This document shows positions 55,762 through 64,000 of a stretch of 64,000 nt of DNA, in pieces; within the stretch, counting starts at the first letter, position 1, and the number at the start of each line of letters is the position of its first letter. The DNA comes from BD1-7 clade bacterium (GTDB lineage: Bacteria; Pseudomonadota; Gammaproteobacteria; Pseudomonadales; DT-91). Location of the stretch: contig CACSIO010000023.1 of NCBI GenBank assembly GCA_902705865.1, positions 211,690 through 275,689 on the forward strand, read 5' to 3'. The notes under the pieces were generated by a model, which saw only the letters and a list, made by a program, of their open reading frames with translations, was not told where the DNA came from and did not search any database. The translations under genes and the position numbers were made by a program.

Positions 55762-56568
55762 ATGCAGACCAAAACACATATCGACCCTGAAAATCCATTA
55801 GGGTACCCACTGAATCCACAATACGGGCAGGGTACTTATCATCGAGCAATCCGCCTGGTTCCTGGCCAAGATCCACAAAAGGGTCACTTTGTCGATGGCG
55901 CAATGGAAGATTGCAACCATGGTTTCACTGTCAGGCTGTATCACGACACGCAGCAAGTCACAGCACTGGAAGCACAACCCAAACGTGTGCCATTTACAAC
56001 GTGCCCTAAAGCCGCAGAGCCGCTCAAGCAATTAATCGGGATGCCCTTGAATGCATCGACTCAGGCACTTATCAGCCAATTAAATCCATCAGCACAATGC
56101 ACCCACTGGATGGATCTTGCGTTACTAACATTGGCACATGCCGGGCGTGCCACCGAAAAAGCCCGGGAATACACCATCGATGTACCCGATGAAGACACGC
56201 ATACCGACGCCTGCGTCTATTGCGATGGTCAGTTGATCCATTGTTGGCAGTTGAAAGATTGGACAATTATGCAACCGCAAGCACTCGCAGGCTCGACACT
56301 GTACAAAGGCTTTGCGCGCTGGGCGAATGAGACATTCGTCGATTCGGATCAACGTGAAGCCGCCTTCGTGTTGCAAAAAGGCTATTTCGTTTCTCGCGCA
56401 CGACGCTTTGATTTACAAAAAATGGCAGGGGAGGAGGCAAACACCCATACCATTATGGTGGGTGCCTGTTTTACTTATTCAAAACCGCAGATTGATAACG
56501 CTCAGCGAACCTCAGGAACCACGCGCGACTTTACCTCGCAGAGCGACAAGCTCCTGACGTTCAGCTGA
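55762..56568 (+). CDS. DUF2889 domain protein
   Basis: A 268-residue protein of unknown function. It has YHRAIRLVPGQDPQKGHFVD, GAMEDCNHGFTVRLYHD and PFTTCPKAAEPLKQLIGMPL in the first half, and KGFARWANETFVDSDQREAA with the following FVLQKGYFVSRARRFDLQKM in the second. All are DUF2889 positions. A conserved Cys/His-rich feel (C-N-H, C-P, C-x-x-C-D in ACVYCDG) suggests possible metal binding. No signal peptide. AAGGGG lies about 10 bases before the ATG. Some DUF2889 genes sit near hydrocarbon- or steroid-catabolic genes; nothing here supports that. Confidence 0.8.
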   Translation: MQTKTHIDPENPLGYPLNPQYGQGTYHRAIRLVPGQDPQKGHFVDGAMEDCNHGFTVRLYHDTQQVTALEAQPKRVPFTTCPKAAEPLKQLIGMPLNASTQALISQLNPSAQCTHWMDLALLTLAHAGRATEKAREYTIDVPDEDTHTDACVYCDGQLIHCWQLKDWTIMQPQALAGSTLYKGFARWANETFVDSDQREAAFVLQKGYFVSRARRFDLQKMAGEEANTHTIMVGACFTYSKPQIDNAQRTSGTTRDFTSQSDKLLTFS

Positions 56569-56590
56569 GATCAGCTAGAAAAACGGTGAA

Positions 56591-58393
56591 TCAGAACAAT
56601 TTATCGAGCTGCTTTTGCAGCTCTTTTTCCAGTTTCTTCTGATGTTTGTCTGTTTGTTGCGTCACTTCCGCATCGAGCATTTTCTTGAGCTGTGCGTCCA
56701 TATCATCCAGGAATGCTTGCTGCTTCACCATATCGGCTTCAACAACGCCGGCTTCTTGCAGATAGTCACCCAGCTCAGCTTGTAGTTTATTCTTCAAGTC
56801 CCGTTCCAACTGCGCCTGACGTGCCTTAAAGCGCTGATTAAAGGCATTGCCCAGTCGGCGATCAAAGTTAGAGCTAATATCCAGCTTCGGATTTGTCAGA
56901 GACCCCGTAACGCCCACGTCCAAACTGAAATCATGGATATTCTCAAAGGCTTTACCGATTTCACCCACAAACTCGTTATTCGATGAGCTTTCGAACTGGG
57001 CCTGACTGAATAAGCTCTTCCAGCCACCGGATACTTGCCGCTCAATCAGTTGCAATTCACCATTCGCCTGCATTTCGGCTTTGGCCAGCGATACGCTCAG
57101 CTCATCGCTGCTAACTAGTGATTGGCCACTGACCTGATAACCGCCGATGACAAAGTTCGCTGTATTGACCGCTTTGTCTGCGCGATAGTCCAGCACAGCC
57201 TTGATGTCTACCAGGCCGATACCTTCCAGGGCCGTCGACGCGACCTCAATGCGTGTGGGTCGATTGATTAACTTCTGCTCAAACGTGATATCCGTTGCTT
57301 TACCGTTCATGGTTCCCACATCGAGATCGATTGTGAATACTGATTTTTCAACGATAAAGTCAGGTGTAGGCGACTGCTCAGGGAAACGAATAATACGACC
57401 TTCACCACGCGCAGGCGGCACATCACCGGCACTTTCTTTCTGCAAGTTCTGCAAAATCGGCTCTGCTGTATCGTACCAAGACAGCGCTGTTTCCATGTAT
57501 CCGCCAATTTCAGGGCCAAACAGTAACGCCGCATATTGGCCGGCACCTTGCTGATCAAAGGTATACTTGCTCTTCAAACGTTTGAAATCCGCTTGTGGCG
57601 CATTTTTCAAATCACTCAGTTGTGAACGCAGAGTTGCCTGATCCTGTTTAAATTCATCTTTCGCTTTGACGAGTAATCTACGTTCGGTGTCGATTTCTTT
57701 TTTCAGTGCTTTCAGCGCTTTAACACGCTGCTGGAAATCATCAACGGATTTGATATCACCTTCAATGATGGCTTTCAGTCGTGTTTCATAGTCTGAAAGA
57801 TCATTCTCATTCGGCAGTCCTTTAATTAACGCCGGCCATTTTTGCTGCTGCTCTTCAGCGGTTGCTGCGAGGCGTTTTTGCGCTTCATCGATCAGTAATG
57901 GCTCTCGATCGAGAATATCTGCAGCAGTCGGCAATGCCTTCGACACTGCATCAACGCCTTTATCGACAAAGCCCGGCTCTTTAGGTGATTTTTCATCGGA
58001 CACCGCGTCTTTATCGCCCTTGCTCTTTTTATCACCAATCAATTGGCCTGGGCTTTGACGTTGACTGTTAAAGGAAAAATGTTGAATCGATAAATCGTGC
58101 ACAACCACTTGATTCATCAATAACTTCAACAGGCCAACACTGACGGTAGCTTGTTTGAATGCAAACAGGTTTTGATCAAGGTTTTTGGGATCCGCGGCTT
58201 GCAGATCATCAATCTCAATACCAAACGGTTGATAGCGGACATCCACACCCCCGACACTGACAGTGGCACCGGTGGCTCGGGAGCCAAAGTATTCAAGACT
58301 GGTTTTAATCCCATAAGGAAGCGCCCACAGGCCGATCAAGGCTAGCAGGGCAACGATAACAACAAAGCCGATTAGTCCTTTCCAACGCACCAT
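56591..58393 (-). CDS. TIGR03545 family inner-membrane-anchored AsmA-like protein
   Basis: A 600-residue protein with one N-terminal membrane anchor (IGFVVIVALLALIGLWALPY), followed by a periplasmic segment resembling the start of AsmA/TamB-like chains (VSVGGVDVRYQPFGIEIDDL, with residues following). Then come a charged stretch, a coiled-coil middle (about 180-270) and a C-terminal beta-rich part ending in a Lys/Gln-rich helix. It matches the uncharacterised TIGR03545 family, which regularly pairs with TIGR03546; here the pair is 3 bases apart. A role in envelope lipid handling is inferred only from the AsmA-like appearance. Confidence 0.8.
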   Translation of the reverse strand: MVRWKGLIGFVVIVALLALIGLWALPYGIKTSLEYFGSRATGATVSVGGVDVRYQPFGIEIDDLQAADPKNLDQNLFAFKQATVSVGLLKLLMNQVVVHDLSIQHFSFNSQRQSPGQLIGDKKSKGDKDAVSDEKSPKEPGFVDKGVDAVSKALPTAADILDREPLLIDEAQKRLAATAEEQQQKWPALIKGLPNENDLSDYETRLKAIIEGDIKSVDDFQQRVKALKALKKEIDTERRLLVKAKDEFKQDQATLRSQLSDLKNAPQADFKRLKSKYTFDQQGAGQYAALLFGPEIGGYMETALSWYDTAEPILQNLQKESAGDVPPARGEGRIIRFPEQSPTPDFIVEKSVFTIDLDVGTMNGKATDITFEQKLINRPTRIEVASTALEGIGLVDIKAVLDYRADKAVNTANFVIGGYQVSGQSLVSSDELSVSLAKAEMQANGELQLIERQVSGGWKSLFSQAQFESSSNNEFVGEIGKAFENIHDFSLDVGVTGSLTNPKLDISSNFDRRLGNAFNQRFKARQAQLERDLKNKLQAELGDYLQEAGVVEADMVKQQAFLDDMDAQLKKMLDAEVTQQTDKHQKKLEKELQKQLDKLF

Positions 58394-58396
58394 GAT

Positions 58397-58912
58397 TTAT
58401 ACCTCCACCGACATAACGCCATAGATACGCTGATACCAGCGTGAGGCTTTCAACGCCTGCATAAATCGGGTCTTTTGAACCCAAGCAAGTATACGTTCTC
58501 GATAATTGATCACGATAAAACGACTCACCAGAAAAACCACCGGCCACAATACAATGGCTAAAACCACAGACCCCATCACCAAGGTATTATTGAAATGCGC
58601 CAAGCGCAGCAGATCGATCTGGTACCAACCAGTCCAAAGACTGCTCAGAGAGTCACCGGTAAGAATGGCGTAGCCGAGTCGCTCCATAAGTGGATCAAAC
58701 AGATAAGCGATAACAGAAAAGCCTGCAAAGCTCACGATCGCACTGGCGGCGTTCACTCGCAGTAGACAAATAAGAAGAATAACGATCAGATTGTGCAGCG
58801 ACCAGAAAGGCGTCAAGCCCAGTATAAAACCAAAGCTAATGCCGGCAGCAATCTGGTTGGGACTGACATCACCGTTCAGTACCCGGAGTAATTTCAAAAC
58901 AGAATCAAGCAC
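58397..58912 (-). CDS. TIGR03546/DUF2062-like small membrane protein
   Basis: A 171-residue protein with three to four hydrophobic segments. NQIAAGISFGFILGLTPFWS is the typical DUF2062-like start (A-x-G-x-x-x-G-x-x-P), and later LFDPLMERLGYAILTG follows the family. It matches TIGR03546, the partner of TIGR03545 in the next gene. The start is GTG with a strong AAGGAGG ribosome site. The gap to hemY (58913-59126, 214 bases) shows no gene I can support. Confidence 0.82.
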   Translation of the reverse strand: MLDSVLKLLRVLNGDVSPNQIAAGISFGFILGLTPFWSLHNLIVILLICLLRVNAASAIVSFAGFSVIAYLFDPLMERLGYAILTGDSLSSLWTGWYQIDLLRLAHFNNTLVMGSVVLAIVLWPVVFLVSRFIVINYRERILAWVQKTRFMQALKASRWYQRIYGVMSVEV

Positions 58913-59126
58913 AGTTTCCTCCTTGTTGCCGGTAGGTTCTTAGGGGCCGGCACAATATCCAACAGACGGATACAGCGGCATAATAAGGCCTGACTCGTCC
59001 GCCGCCAATAGGCAATTTCCGCAACTGCATTTAGATACAAACTAATGTGTGGGGTGGAGCAATCCTTGAGAAAGTCGGTGAAATCGCCGGGATTCACTCA
59101 AGGCTACTGAAGAGTATGTCATTGAT

Positions 59127-60314
59127 TCAGGCTGGCGCCATCAGCGCCAATCCCTTTTTTACACTCTCGGCCTGCTGAGATGGCTGATGGAGCTGAGCAT
59201 AAACATCTGCAAGCAGGAACCAAGCCTTGGCCGTTTCCTGAATAGCTAAACTGTCTTCAAAGAATTTTTTTGCCTCAAGCCAATTGGCTTGGCGCGTCGC
59301 AACAATCCCTTGAGCGTGAAGAATCAATGCACTGCCCGGCTGTGCTTCAGCCAAGCGACGCACAAACACCGCTTGATCACCAACATCACCGGGCGCAAGC
59401 TGCAGGTAAAATGCCAACAATGGTGCACTCCACTGCTGACGTAATTGGTGCTCAACCCGGTTGCGAGCTTCTGCATTCTCGCCCATTGATTGCAACGCGC
59501 GGAAGTAGGCCATGTAAACATGTTCATCAAGCTGAAAGGTATCTGCCTGTTTAAACGCCTTGTTGACCGCAGACAAGTCATTGATGGCTGCAGCTTGTGT
59601 AATCAACCCGGCAAAACAATCTCTGGTGTACATTTCGAACTGAGCTTTAACCAGCAGTTTCTTTTTCCGCAGAGGCTTCAACAACCCTTGTAACAGGGTC
59701 CATTCGTGCACGGCGTGGTAAACCATTGCCGCTTTGATCAGAAAACGAGGGTCATTCGAGAACCGACCACGGGCATCCTCAAGGCGTTGTTGAGCACGCG
59801 CGTCATCGTTGAGCGCCAGCGCCATGTCGACGCCAAACAAGGCCACCGACAAGTCATCCTTATCACCGCACTCACGGGCTTTTTCAAAGGCCGCCTGCGC
59901 TTCATCAAACTGATTCAGTTGCAACGCTGAACGGGCCGCAAACAAATAATCAACGAAGGCTAAATTACCGCGCTTTCCTGCGCGATTCAGCACCTTACCT
60001 GCGGCTGAATAGTCAGCGTCGGCATAGGCTAATAATCCGTTGAATTGTTGTTTATGCGCTTGCCCAAGAGAAAAACGACGCGGCCATAAGCCCAAACGCA
60101 CGAGCAAACCCGCACCGTTAAAAAATAGCCAAATAGCCAACATCAAGCCACCAGACAGCACCAACATCAGCACCGTAAATAGCCAGAAACTGGTTTCTAT
60201 GGAGTAGTGATTAAAATAGATGAGTACATAACCCGGGCCTTCTTCTTTGAGCAAATGCGCAAACCCAAGCCCACCGCTGGCAAAAACAAGGAGCAACAGA
60301 AAAAACCGGATCAT
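59127..60314 (-). CDS. hemY: HemY, haem-biosynthesis-associated TPR membrane protein
   Basis: A 395-residue protein with two N-terminal membrane segments (MIRFFLLLLVFASGGLGFAH; FWLFTVLMLVLSGGLMLAIW) and TPR-like helical repeats to the end (AGKVLNRAGKRGNLAFVDYL and others). HemY is found in many gammaproteobacteria at the end of hemCDXY; its exact role with protoporphyrin enzymes is not settled. AGGAAAC precedes the ATG. There are 120 bases between hemX and hemY, so it may have some separate control. Confidence 0.92.
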   Translation of the reverse strand: MIRFFLLLLVFASGGLGFAHLLKEEGPGYVLIYFNHYSIETSFWLFTVLMLVLSGGLMLAIWLFFNGAGLLVRLGLWPRRFSLGQAHKQQFNGLLAYADADYSAAGKVLNRAGKRGNLAFVDYLFAARSALQLNQFDEAQAAFEKARECGDKDDLSVALFGVDMALALNDDARAQQRLEDARGRFSNDPRFLIKAAMVYHAVHEWTLLQGLLKPLRKKKLLVKAQFEMYTRDCFAGLITQAAAINDLSAVNKAFKQADTFQLDEHVYMAYFRALQSMGENAEARNRVEHQLRQQWSAPLLAFYLQLAPGDVGDQAVFVRRLAEAQPGSALILHAQGIVATRQANWLEAKKFFEDSLAIQETAKAWFLLADVYAQLHQPSQQAESVKKGLALMAPA

Positions 60315-60434
60315 GTATCAATGTTTCCTGAATAATAGGGAGTGACTATCACCACGTTTAAATCGGGCGGGTTTTATCCTCGTATTTGCAGTGCCATAGC
60401 GCCACGTCATCAAGGTGTACCCGCCAATCCAATA

Positions 60435-61541
60435 CTATGACTTCTGGCGCATTCTCTCATTAAGATAGCGTTTCAGCGCCTGTTGTGAACCGGAAATATC
60501 AGGCAAGTCATTCTCTACCTGAACTTTCATAAGTTCATCAATCTTTTTGATAGCCATTTTGACCTTGAAGTTATTTGCCACAAAATACTGATGAATCCAG
60601 TTACGCACCTTGCCTAAGCTTTGGTCATAAGTACGCTGATCACCTCTCAACAGTGACGTCTGCGATTGCTCAAGGGCCAAACGCATGCTGTCTTTCAACG
60701 ATGCTGCTTCTTCATCAGAGAGCAATGCACGTAGCTTGTCAGCATCATGATGACGCACGATCAAATAACCGCTGAGGGTTTCGTTGATCGCTGCCAGTGT
60801 TTTTGGCTGTTTTTTCTTCTCTTCATCAGTTAGGCCAACGGAGCTATTAAAAGCCGTTTGCAACAGTGGCAAACGTTCAACTGTATCGCCCAACGCCGTC
60901 AACTTCGCGTATGTCCCTGGAACATCAATATCTTTATAGGCTTCCAACGACGCCATGTCTTTTGCGATAGCAACTCGGACGTTTAACAATCCACGATCTT
61001 CAACCGGCATTTTTTTGATTAACGTTTCAGCGCTCTTCAGAATCGAAACGGCCCCTTTAACGTCTTCTCTCATCAAAATGCGTTGATCTGCGATTTTGAG
61101 CAGATACTCAACTTCCGCTAACAACCAAGACTCACTCGACAATGTCGCATCAGACAGCTTTTTAAACTGCCCTTTCATCTTGGTTAAATTGTCTTCCAAT
61201 GTTCGTAAATGATCATTTAAGACTAAGTCTTGCGACTGCGTCTCTGCAGAAATTTTCGACAATTGTTCTTTAAATTCGACAACTGATTCATCCTTGGATT
61301 TAAGCTGCCCCTGCATTTTTTCAACAACCTGACGCATCAACCCTAGCTCTTGTTGAGCCTGCGTCCAGACGTAATAACCACCGCCACCACCAGCAACCAG
61401 CAGAATCAGCAAAACCACAACCAATCCTGACGTAAACCCACCTTTCTTTGTCTCGAGGGCGGTATCAGGTTGTTCATGATTAGCATCAGAAGCGCGGGGA
61501 CGACTTACAGCAGAGTTTGTTTCATTATTTTTATCACTCAC
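60435..61541 (-). CDS. hemX: HemX, membrane protein of the hemCDXY cluster
   Basis: A 368-residue protein with a charged N-terminus (about 1-35), one membrane span (LVVVLLILLVAGGGGGYYVW), and a long coiled coil (about 60-130) leading into an alpha-helical domain (LLAEVEYLLKIADQRILM is the family signature). It is annotated as uroporphyrin-III methyltransferase in some genomes but contains no SAM-binding motif, so that activity is unlikely. The start is GTG, overlapping the end of hemD by 8 bases. Confidence 0.93.
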   Translation of the reverse strand: MSDKNNETNSAVSRPRASDANHEQPDTALETKKGGFTSGLVVVLLILLVAGGGGGYYVWTQAQQELGLMRQVVEKMQGQLKSKDESVVEFKEQLSKISAETQSQDLVLNDHLRTLEDNLTKMKGQFKKLSDATLSSESWLLAEVEYLLKIADQRILMREDVKGAVSILKSAETLIKKMPVEDRGLLNVRVAIAKDMASLEAYKDIDVPGTYAKLTALGDTVERLPLLQTAFNSSVGLTDEEKKKQPKTLAAINETLSGYLIVRHHDADKLRALLSDEEAASLKDSMRLALEQSQTSLLRGDQRTYDQSLGKVRNWIHQYFVANNFKVKMAIKKIDELMKVQVENDLPDISGSQQALKRYLNERMRQKS

Positions 61542-62337
61542 TACTGAATCCTCTATAACTTCTTGTAGTTTTCACAGCGTTTACCGCAGCGATCATGGCA
61601 TCCAAGCCAGCATTTTTCGCCACAAAAATATGATGAAATCCATGTTCTCGGGCCAGGTTTTCCAACCGAGTTCCGGGAACAATCACCGGTATTTCAAGTA
61701 TTTGTTGCGTTGTTCCGTCAATCATAGCTTGATCGAGCAGGGCCTGTATAGTTTCTCCGCTGGTAACGGTGACAATATCCATACCATTTTCAATCAGTTT
61801 CGTCGTAGTTCCCTGCGGATAGCTTAAAGAACGGCGACGATAGACTTCTAGATAGTCGACCTTAGCACCGCGATCTTGTAATACGCTTTTAAGATGATCA
61901 CGCCCCCCCTCGCCGCGCACAATCAGCACTTTTTGACCATCCAGCACCTGCAGCTCAGGCAACGCCAATAGCGCCTCGCTATTCATCGTTGAATCGCCTT
62001 CACGCGCAGGTAACCCGTAGCCCTCCATCGTTTTTGCCGTGGCTTTACCAATGGCATACCACGCCGGCAATACTGGGGTTTGCGGCCAATATTGATCAAA
62101 CCACTGACAACCCAGATCAACCGCGTTAGTGCTGATGAAAATCACATGATGGTAGTGCGCCAGATCCAGCACACGTGCTTTGATCTGGGCCAGATTTGAT
62201 GCCGCATTGCTGGCCGTCAATGGCTCTATCGCAAGCATTGGCAGCACCAGCGCTTCATCGCCCAGCTCAGAAATCGCGTTCAGAAATGATGTATTCTGCG
62301 CTTGCGGACGAGTGACAAGAATTTTTATGGCTGTCAA
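61534..62337 (-). CDS. hemD: Uroporphyrinogen-III synthase
   Basis: A 267-residue two-lobed enzyme that closes hydroxymethylbilane with inversion of ring D. Evidence is KILVTRPQAQNTSFLNAISE at the start, FISTNAVDLG, AIGKATAKTMEGYGLPA and LIVRGEGGRDHL, then VTVTSGETIQALLD. The start appears to be TTG at 62337, 4 bases after hemC, since the first ATG would remove the opening beta strand. No ribosome site is visible, so translation should depend on hemC. Confidence 0.93.
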   Translation of the reverse strand: MTAIKILVTRPQAQNTSFLNAISELGDEALVLPMLAIEPLTASNAASNLAQIKARVLDLAHYHHVIFISTNAVDLGCQWFDQYWPQTPVLPAWYAIGKATAKTMEGYGLPAREGDSTMNSEALLALPELQVLDGQKVLIVRGEGGRDHLKSVLQDRGAKVDYLEVYRRRSLSYPQGTTTKLIENGMDIVTVTSGETIQALLDQAMIDGTTQQILEIPVIVPGTRLENLAREHGFHHIFVAKNAGLDAMIAAVNAVKTTRSYRGFSSE

Positions 62338-62341
62338 TGGA

Positions 62342-63286
62342 TTAGTCAGCCGTTACGTGCTCGATACTGGCAAGAATTTTATCTGCCCCCTGCGCCAACA
62401 AATCTTCCGCCAATCGCTCACCCAGTGCCTCAGCATTGGCCAGCGTATCGTGACCTTCGGCATACAGCATAGTTTTGCCATCGACAGAGCCAACCAATCC
62501 GCGCATGTACAACTGCTCTTCACCCGCGTTATCAACAATCTGGGAAAAACCGGCAATCGGCACCTGACAACCACCGTTAAGGCGAGTATTCATCGCTCGC
62601 TCCGCGCGCACACAAACGGCCGACGGCTCATGATGTAAAACGTCAAGCAGCGCAGCCGTTTCAGCATCACCACTGCGTAGCTCTATACCTACAGCACCTT
62701 GCCCACAAGCGGGTAGGCTCAATGTATCAGGAATATAGCTGCGGATTCGCTCTTCCATTTTCAGCCTTAACATACCTGCAGCGGCCAAAATAATGGCATC
62801 GTATTCACCATCATCGAGCTTTCTCAAACGCGTATTCACATTGCCGCGCAAGAATTTGACAACAATATCCGGACGATACTTTTGCAATTGCGATTGACGA
62901 CGCAAACTGGATGTCCCGACCACTGCTGCTTCTGGCAGGGCATCAATGCTGTCGTATTGATTCGAGATAAAAGCGTCACGCGGGTCTTCACGCTCACAAA
63001 TCGGCCCGAGGCTCAGTCCGTCAGGAAAATGCATGGGCACATCTTTCATAGAGTGCACCGCAATATCGGATTCACCATCCAGGATGGCTCGCTCGAGCTC
63101 TTTTACAAACAAACCCTTGCCGCCAATTTTGGCCAAAGGGCTGTCTAGTAACTTGTCGCCGCGCGTAGAAATCGCGTGAAACTCAACAGTTAGATTCGAG
63201 TGATGGCTTTCAAGCACCTGCTTGACGTATTCAGCCTGCCACATAGCCAGAGGACTTTTGCGCGTCGCGATGGTGAGAGTTTTCAT
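62342..63286 (-). CDS. hemC: Porphobilinogen deaminase
   Basis: A 314-residue enzyme polymerising four porphobilinogens to hydroxymethylbilane. Motifs are [60 protein letters not shown], and the cofactor-binding Cys in [13 protein letters not shown] took the ATG at 63286; an upstream in-frame TTG would add 14 atypical residues. It starts the hem block 166 bases after algR on the same strand, as in Pseudomonas. Confidence 0.96.
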   Translation of the reverse strand: MKTLTIATRKSPLAMWQAEYVKQVLESHHSNLTVEFHAISTRGDKLLDSPLAKIGGKGLFVKELERAILDGESDIAVHSMKDVPMHFPDGLSLGPICEREDPRDAFISNQYDSIDALPEAAVVGTSSLRRQSQLQKYRPDIVVKFLRGNVNTRLRKLDDGEYDAIILAAAGMLRLKMEERIRSYIPDTLSLPACGQGAVGIELRSGDAETAALLDVLHHEPSAVCVRAERAMNTRLNGGCQVPIAGFSQIVDNAGEEQLYMRGLVGSVDGKTMLYAEGHDTLANAEALGERLAEDLLAQGADKILASIEHVTAD

Positions 63287-63329
63287 AATTTGCAGTGGTG
63301 TAGAAATGAATCGCAATAATAACGACAAC

Positions 63330-63365
63330 GGCGTCAGGATTAAATGGTTTTAACTCCGTGACGCC
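63330..63365 (-). other. Hairpin between algR and hemC
   Basis: GGCGTCA and TGACGCC enclose an inner region that can pair further (GGATTAAA with TTTTAACTCC). Read on the minus strand it is followed by a loosely T-rich stretch. It could be a weak terminator of algR or a leader hairpin of hemC. Confidence 0.45.
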
Positions 63366-63452
63366 GCCAAGAGGAAGATTTTATCGATCTGAGTATTTGT
63401 GGAGTCTGAAGATAGAGCCGCCTAAGGCCTGAAGCCAATAGCGACCAAACGT

Positions 63453-64000
63453 CTACAGCTGCTTCAGTCGCTGCCTGATCTGAGTCACCAACCGGCGACT
63501 CACCACAGGCTTAACCTCAACGCCCTCAATCGACAATTGATATTGGCCCTGAGCGTTTTTTTCCAATGCATTTACATGCTTAAGTGACACCAGCGCATTA
63601 CGGTGCACCCGTGTAAACTGCTCGGGAAACTCTGTTTCCAGTGCCTTAAGGCTTTCATCCAAAATGGACTCACCATCGGTGTAATAGACAGTGACATATT
63701 TATGTTCTGCCTGCAGTACACGCACATCTTTCAACGGGATTAAACTGACATTACCACGGGAATGTGCACTCAAGTGCTGGCGTGTAGGATCACCAGCGCC
63801 GTGCTCTTTCACATAGCTTTTGGATGCCTGAGACAGCGCCTTTTCGAGCTTCTCAGCATTGACCGGCTTTAATAAATAGCCCGACGCCTGCACATCAAAA
63901 GCATCAATCGCGTACTCGTCATAAGCCGTGGTAAAAATAATACTGGTATGGTCGCCGGGATCTTCTTCCGCGATATTGCGTGCCGCCTCCATGCCGTCCA
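63453..64000 (-). CDS. algR: LytTR response regulator AlgR (N-terminus outside the window)
   Basis: The C-terminal 182 residues of a two-domain response regulator. The frame continues through the window edge, with an xDGM remnant directly before the first visible Met, so the phospho-acceptor Asp and the N-terminal strands are missing. Visible receiver parts are IIFTTAYDEYAIDAFD and GYLLKPVNAEKLEKAL with the switch Lys. The LytTR DNA-binding domain runs from about VSLIPLKDVRVLQAEHKYVT to the end and contains FTRVHRNALVSL. AlgR controls alginate, type IV pilus and virulence genes in Pseudomonas and lies upstream of hemC there too. Confidence 0.92.
   Translation of the reverse strand, partial: DGMEAARNIAEEDPGDHTSIIFTTAYDEYAIDAFDVQASGYLLKPVNAEKLEKALSQASKSYVKEHGAGDPTRQHLSAHSRGNVSLIPLKDVRVLQAEHKYVTVYYTDGESILDESLKALETEFPEQFTRVHRNALVSLKHVNALEKNAQGQYQLSIEGVEVKPVVSRRLVTQIRQRLKQL

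Noticed and set aside
58894..59097. 67-codon open frame in the gap before the TIGR03546-type gene
   Set aside because: It overlaps the GTG start and ribosome site of that gene and shows no recognisable motif; probably chance.
60366..60419. GGCGGGT/ACCCGCC repeat in the hemX-hemY gap as a control element
   Set aside because: Arms are 7 bases with a loop of about 40; too weak to call.

Overview
The window is a gammaproteobacterial chromosome segment of about 50% GC, dense in genes and with no tRNA, rRNA, insertion sequence or CRISPR array that I could find. The gene orders pilG-H-I-J-K-chpA-B-C / gshB-tonB-yqgE-ruvX / pilU-pilT // yggS-proC-yggT and algR-hemC-D-X-Y are the conserved Pseudomonas/Oceanospirillales layout. 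Together with class II aldolase, E4P dehydrogenase and a SahR-type methionine-cycle operon, this suggests a free-living, probably marine Oceanospirillales-like bacterium with type IV pili. Genus-level placement is inference.

Region by region. (1) 1-6759: an unusual tightly overlapping operon. It holds the end of a probable outer-membrane barrel gene, a processive GT2 glycosyltransferase, a GT87-like polyprenol-sugar mannosyltransferase, a 781-residue flavoprotein/polyferredoxin membrane fusion, a dolichyl-phosphate-mannose-synthase-like GT2 and a CofC-like DUF2064 nucleotidyltransferase-fold protein. I regard this as the best candidate for an undescribed system. (2) 6878-13564: ABC1/UbiB-type kinase, two thioesterases, a TM2 protein, an NsrR-like regulator divergent from rpiA, and the COG3014-ycfL-lpoB lipoprotein set. 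(3) 13649-20264 (minus): alpha/beta hydrolase and the central-carbon run tkt-epd-pgk-fba. (4) 20437-25061: a self-contained SAM-cycle operon (sahR-like regulator-methyltransferase, metK, ahcY, metF) behind a perfect 32-bp palindrome that overlaps the -35 box, closed by an intrinsic terminator. (5) 25080-27084: WaaL-like ligase and rsmE.

(6) 27139-45187: the type IV pilus twitching-control block. PilG and PilH are response regulators, PilI and ChpC adaptors, PilJ the receptor, PilK and ChpB the methylation enzymes, and ChpA a 2239-residue multi-Hpt kinase. The retraction ATPases PilT and PilU lie beyond gshB-tonB-yqgE-ruvX. (7) 45472-50070: an in-frame YggS-ProC fusion, yggT, hisI-hisE and tatABC. 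(8) 50217-58912: scattered housekeeping and envelope genes: a YdcH-like protein, a metaxin-like GST, a PstS-OmpA chimera, a Kef/YbaL antiporter, SrkA, DUF2889 and the TIGR03545/TIGR03546 pair. (9) 59127-64000 (minus): hemC-hemD-hemX-hemY behind a truncated algR.

No gene-free stretch exceeds 300 bases. The longest gaps (45188-45471, 39690-39946, 20265-20491) are promoter regions between divergent genes.
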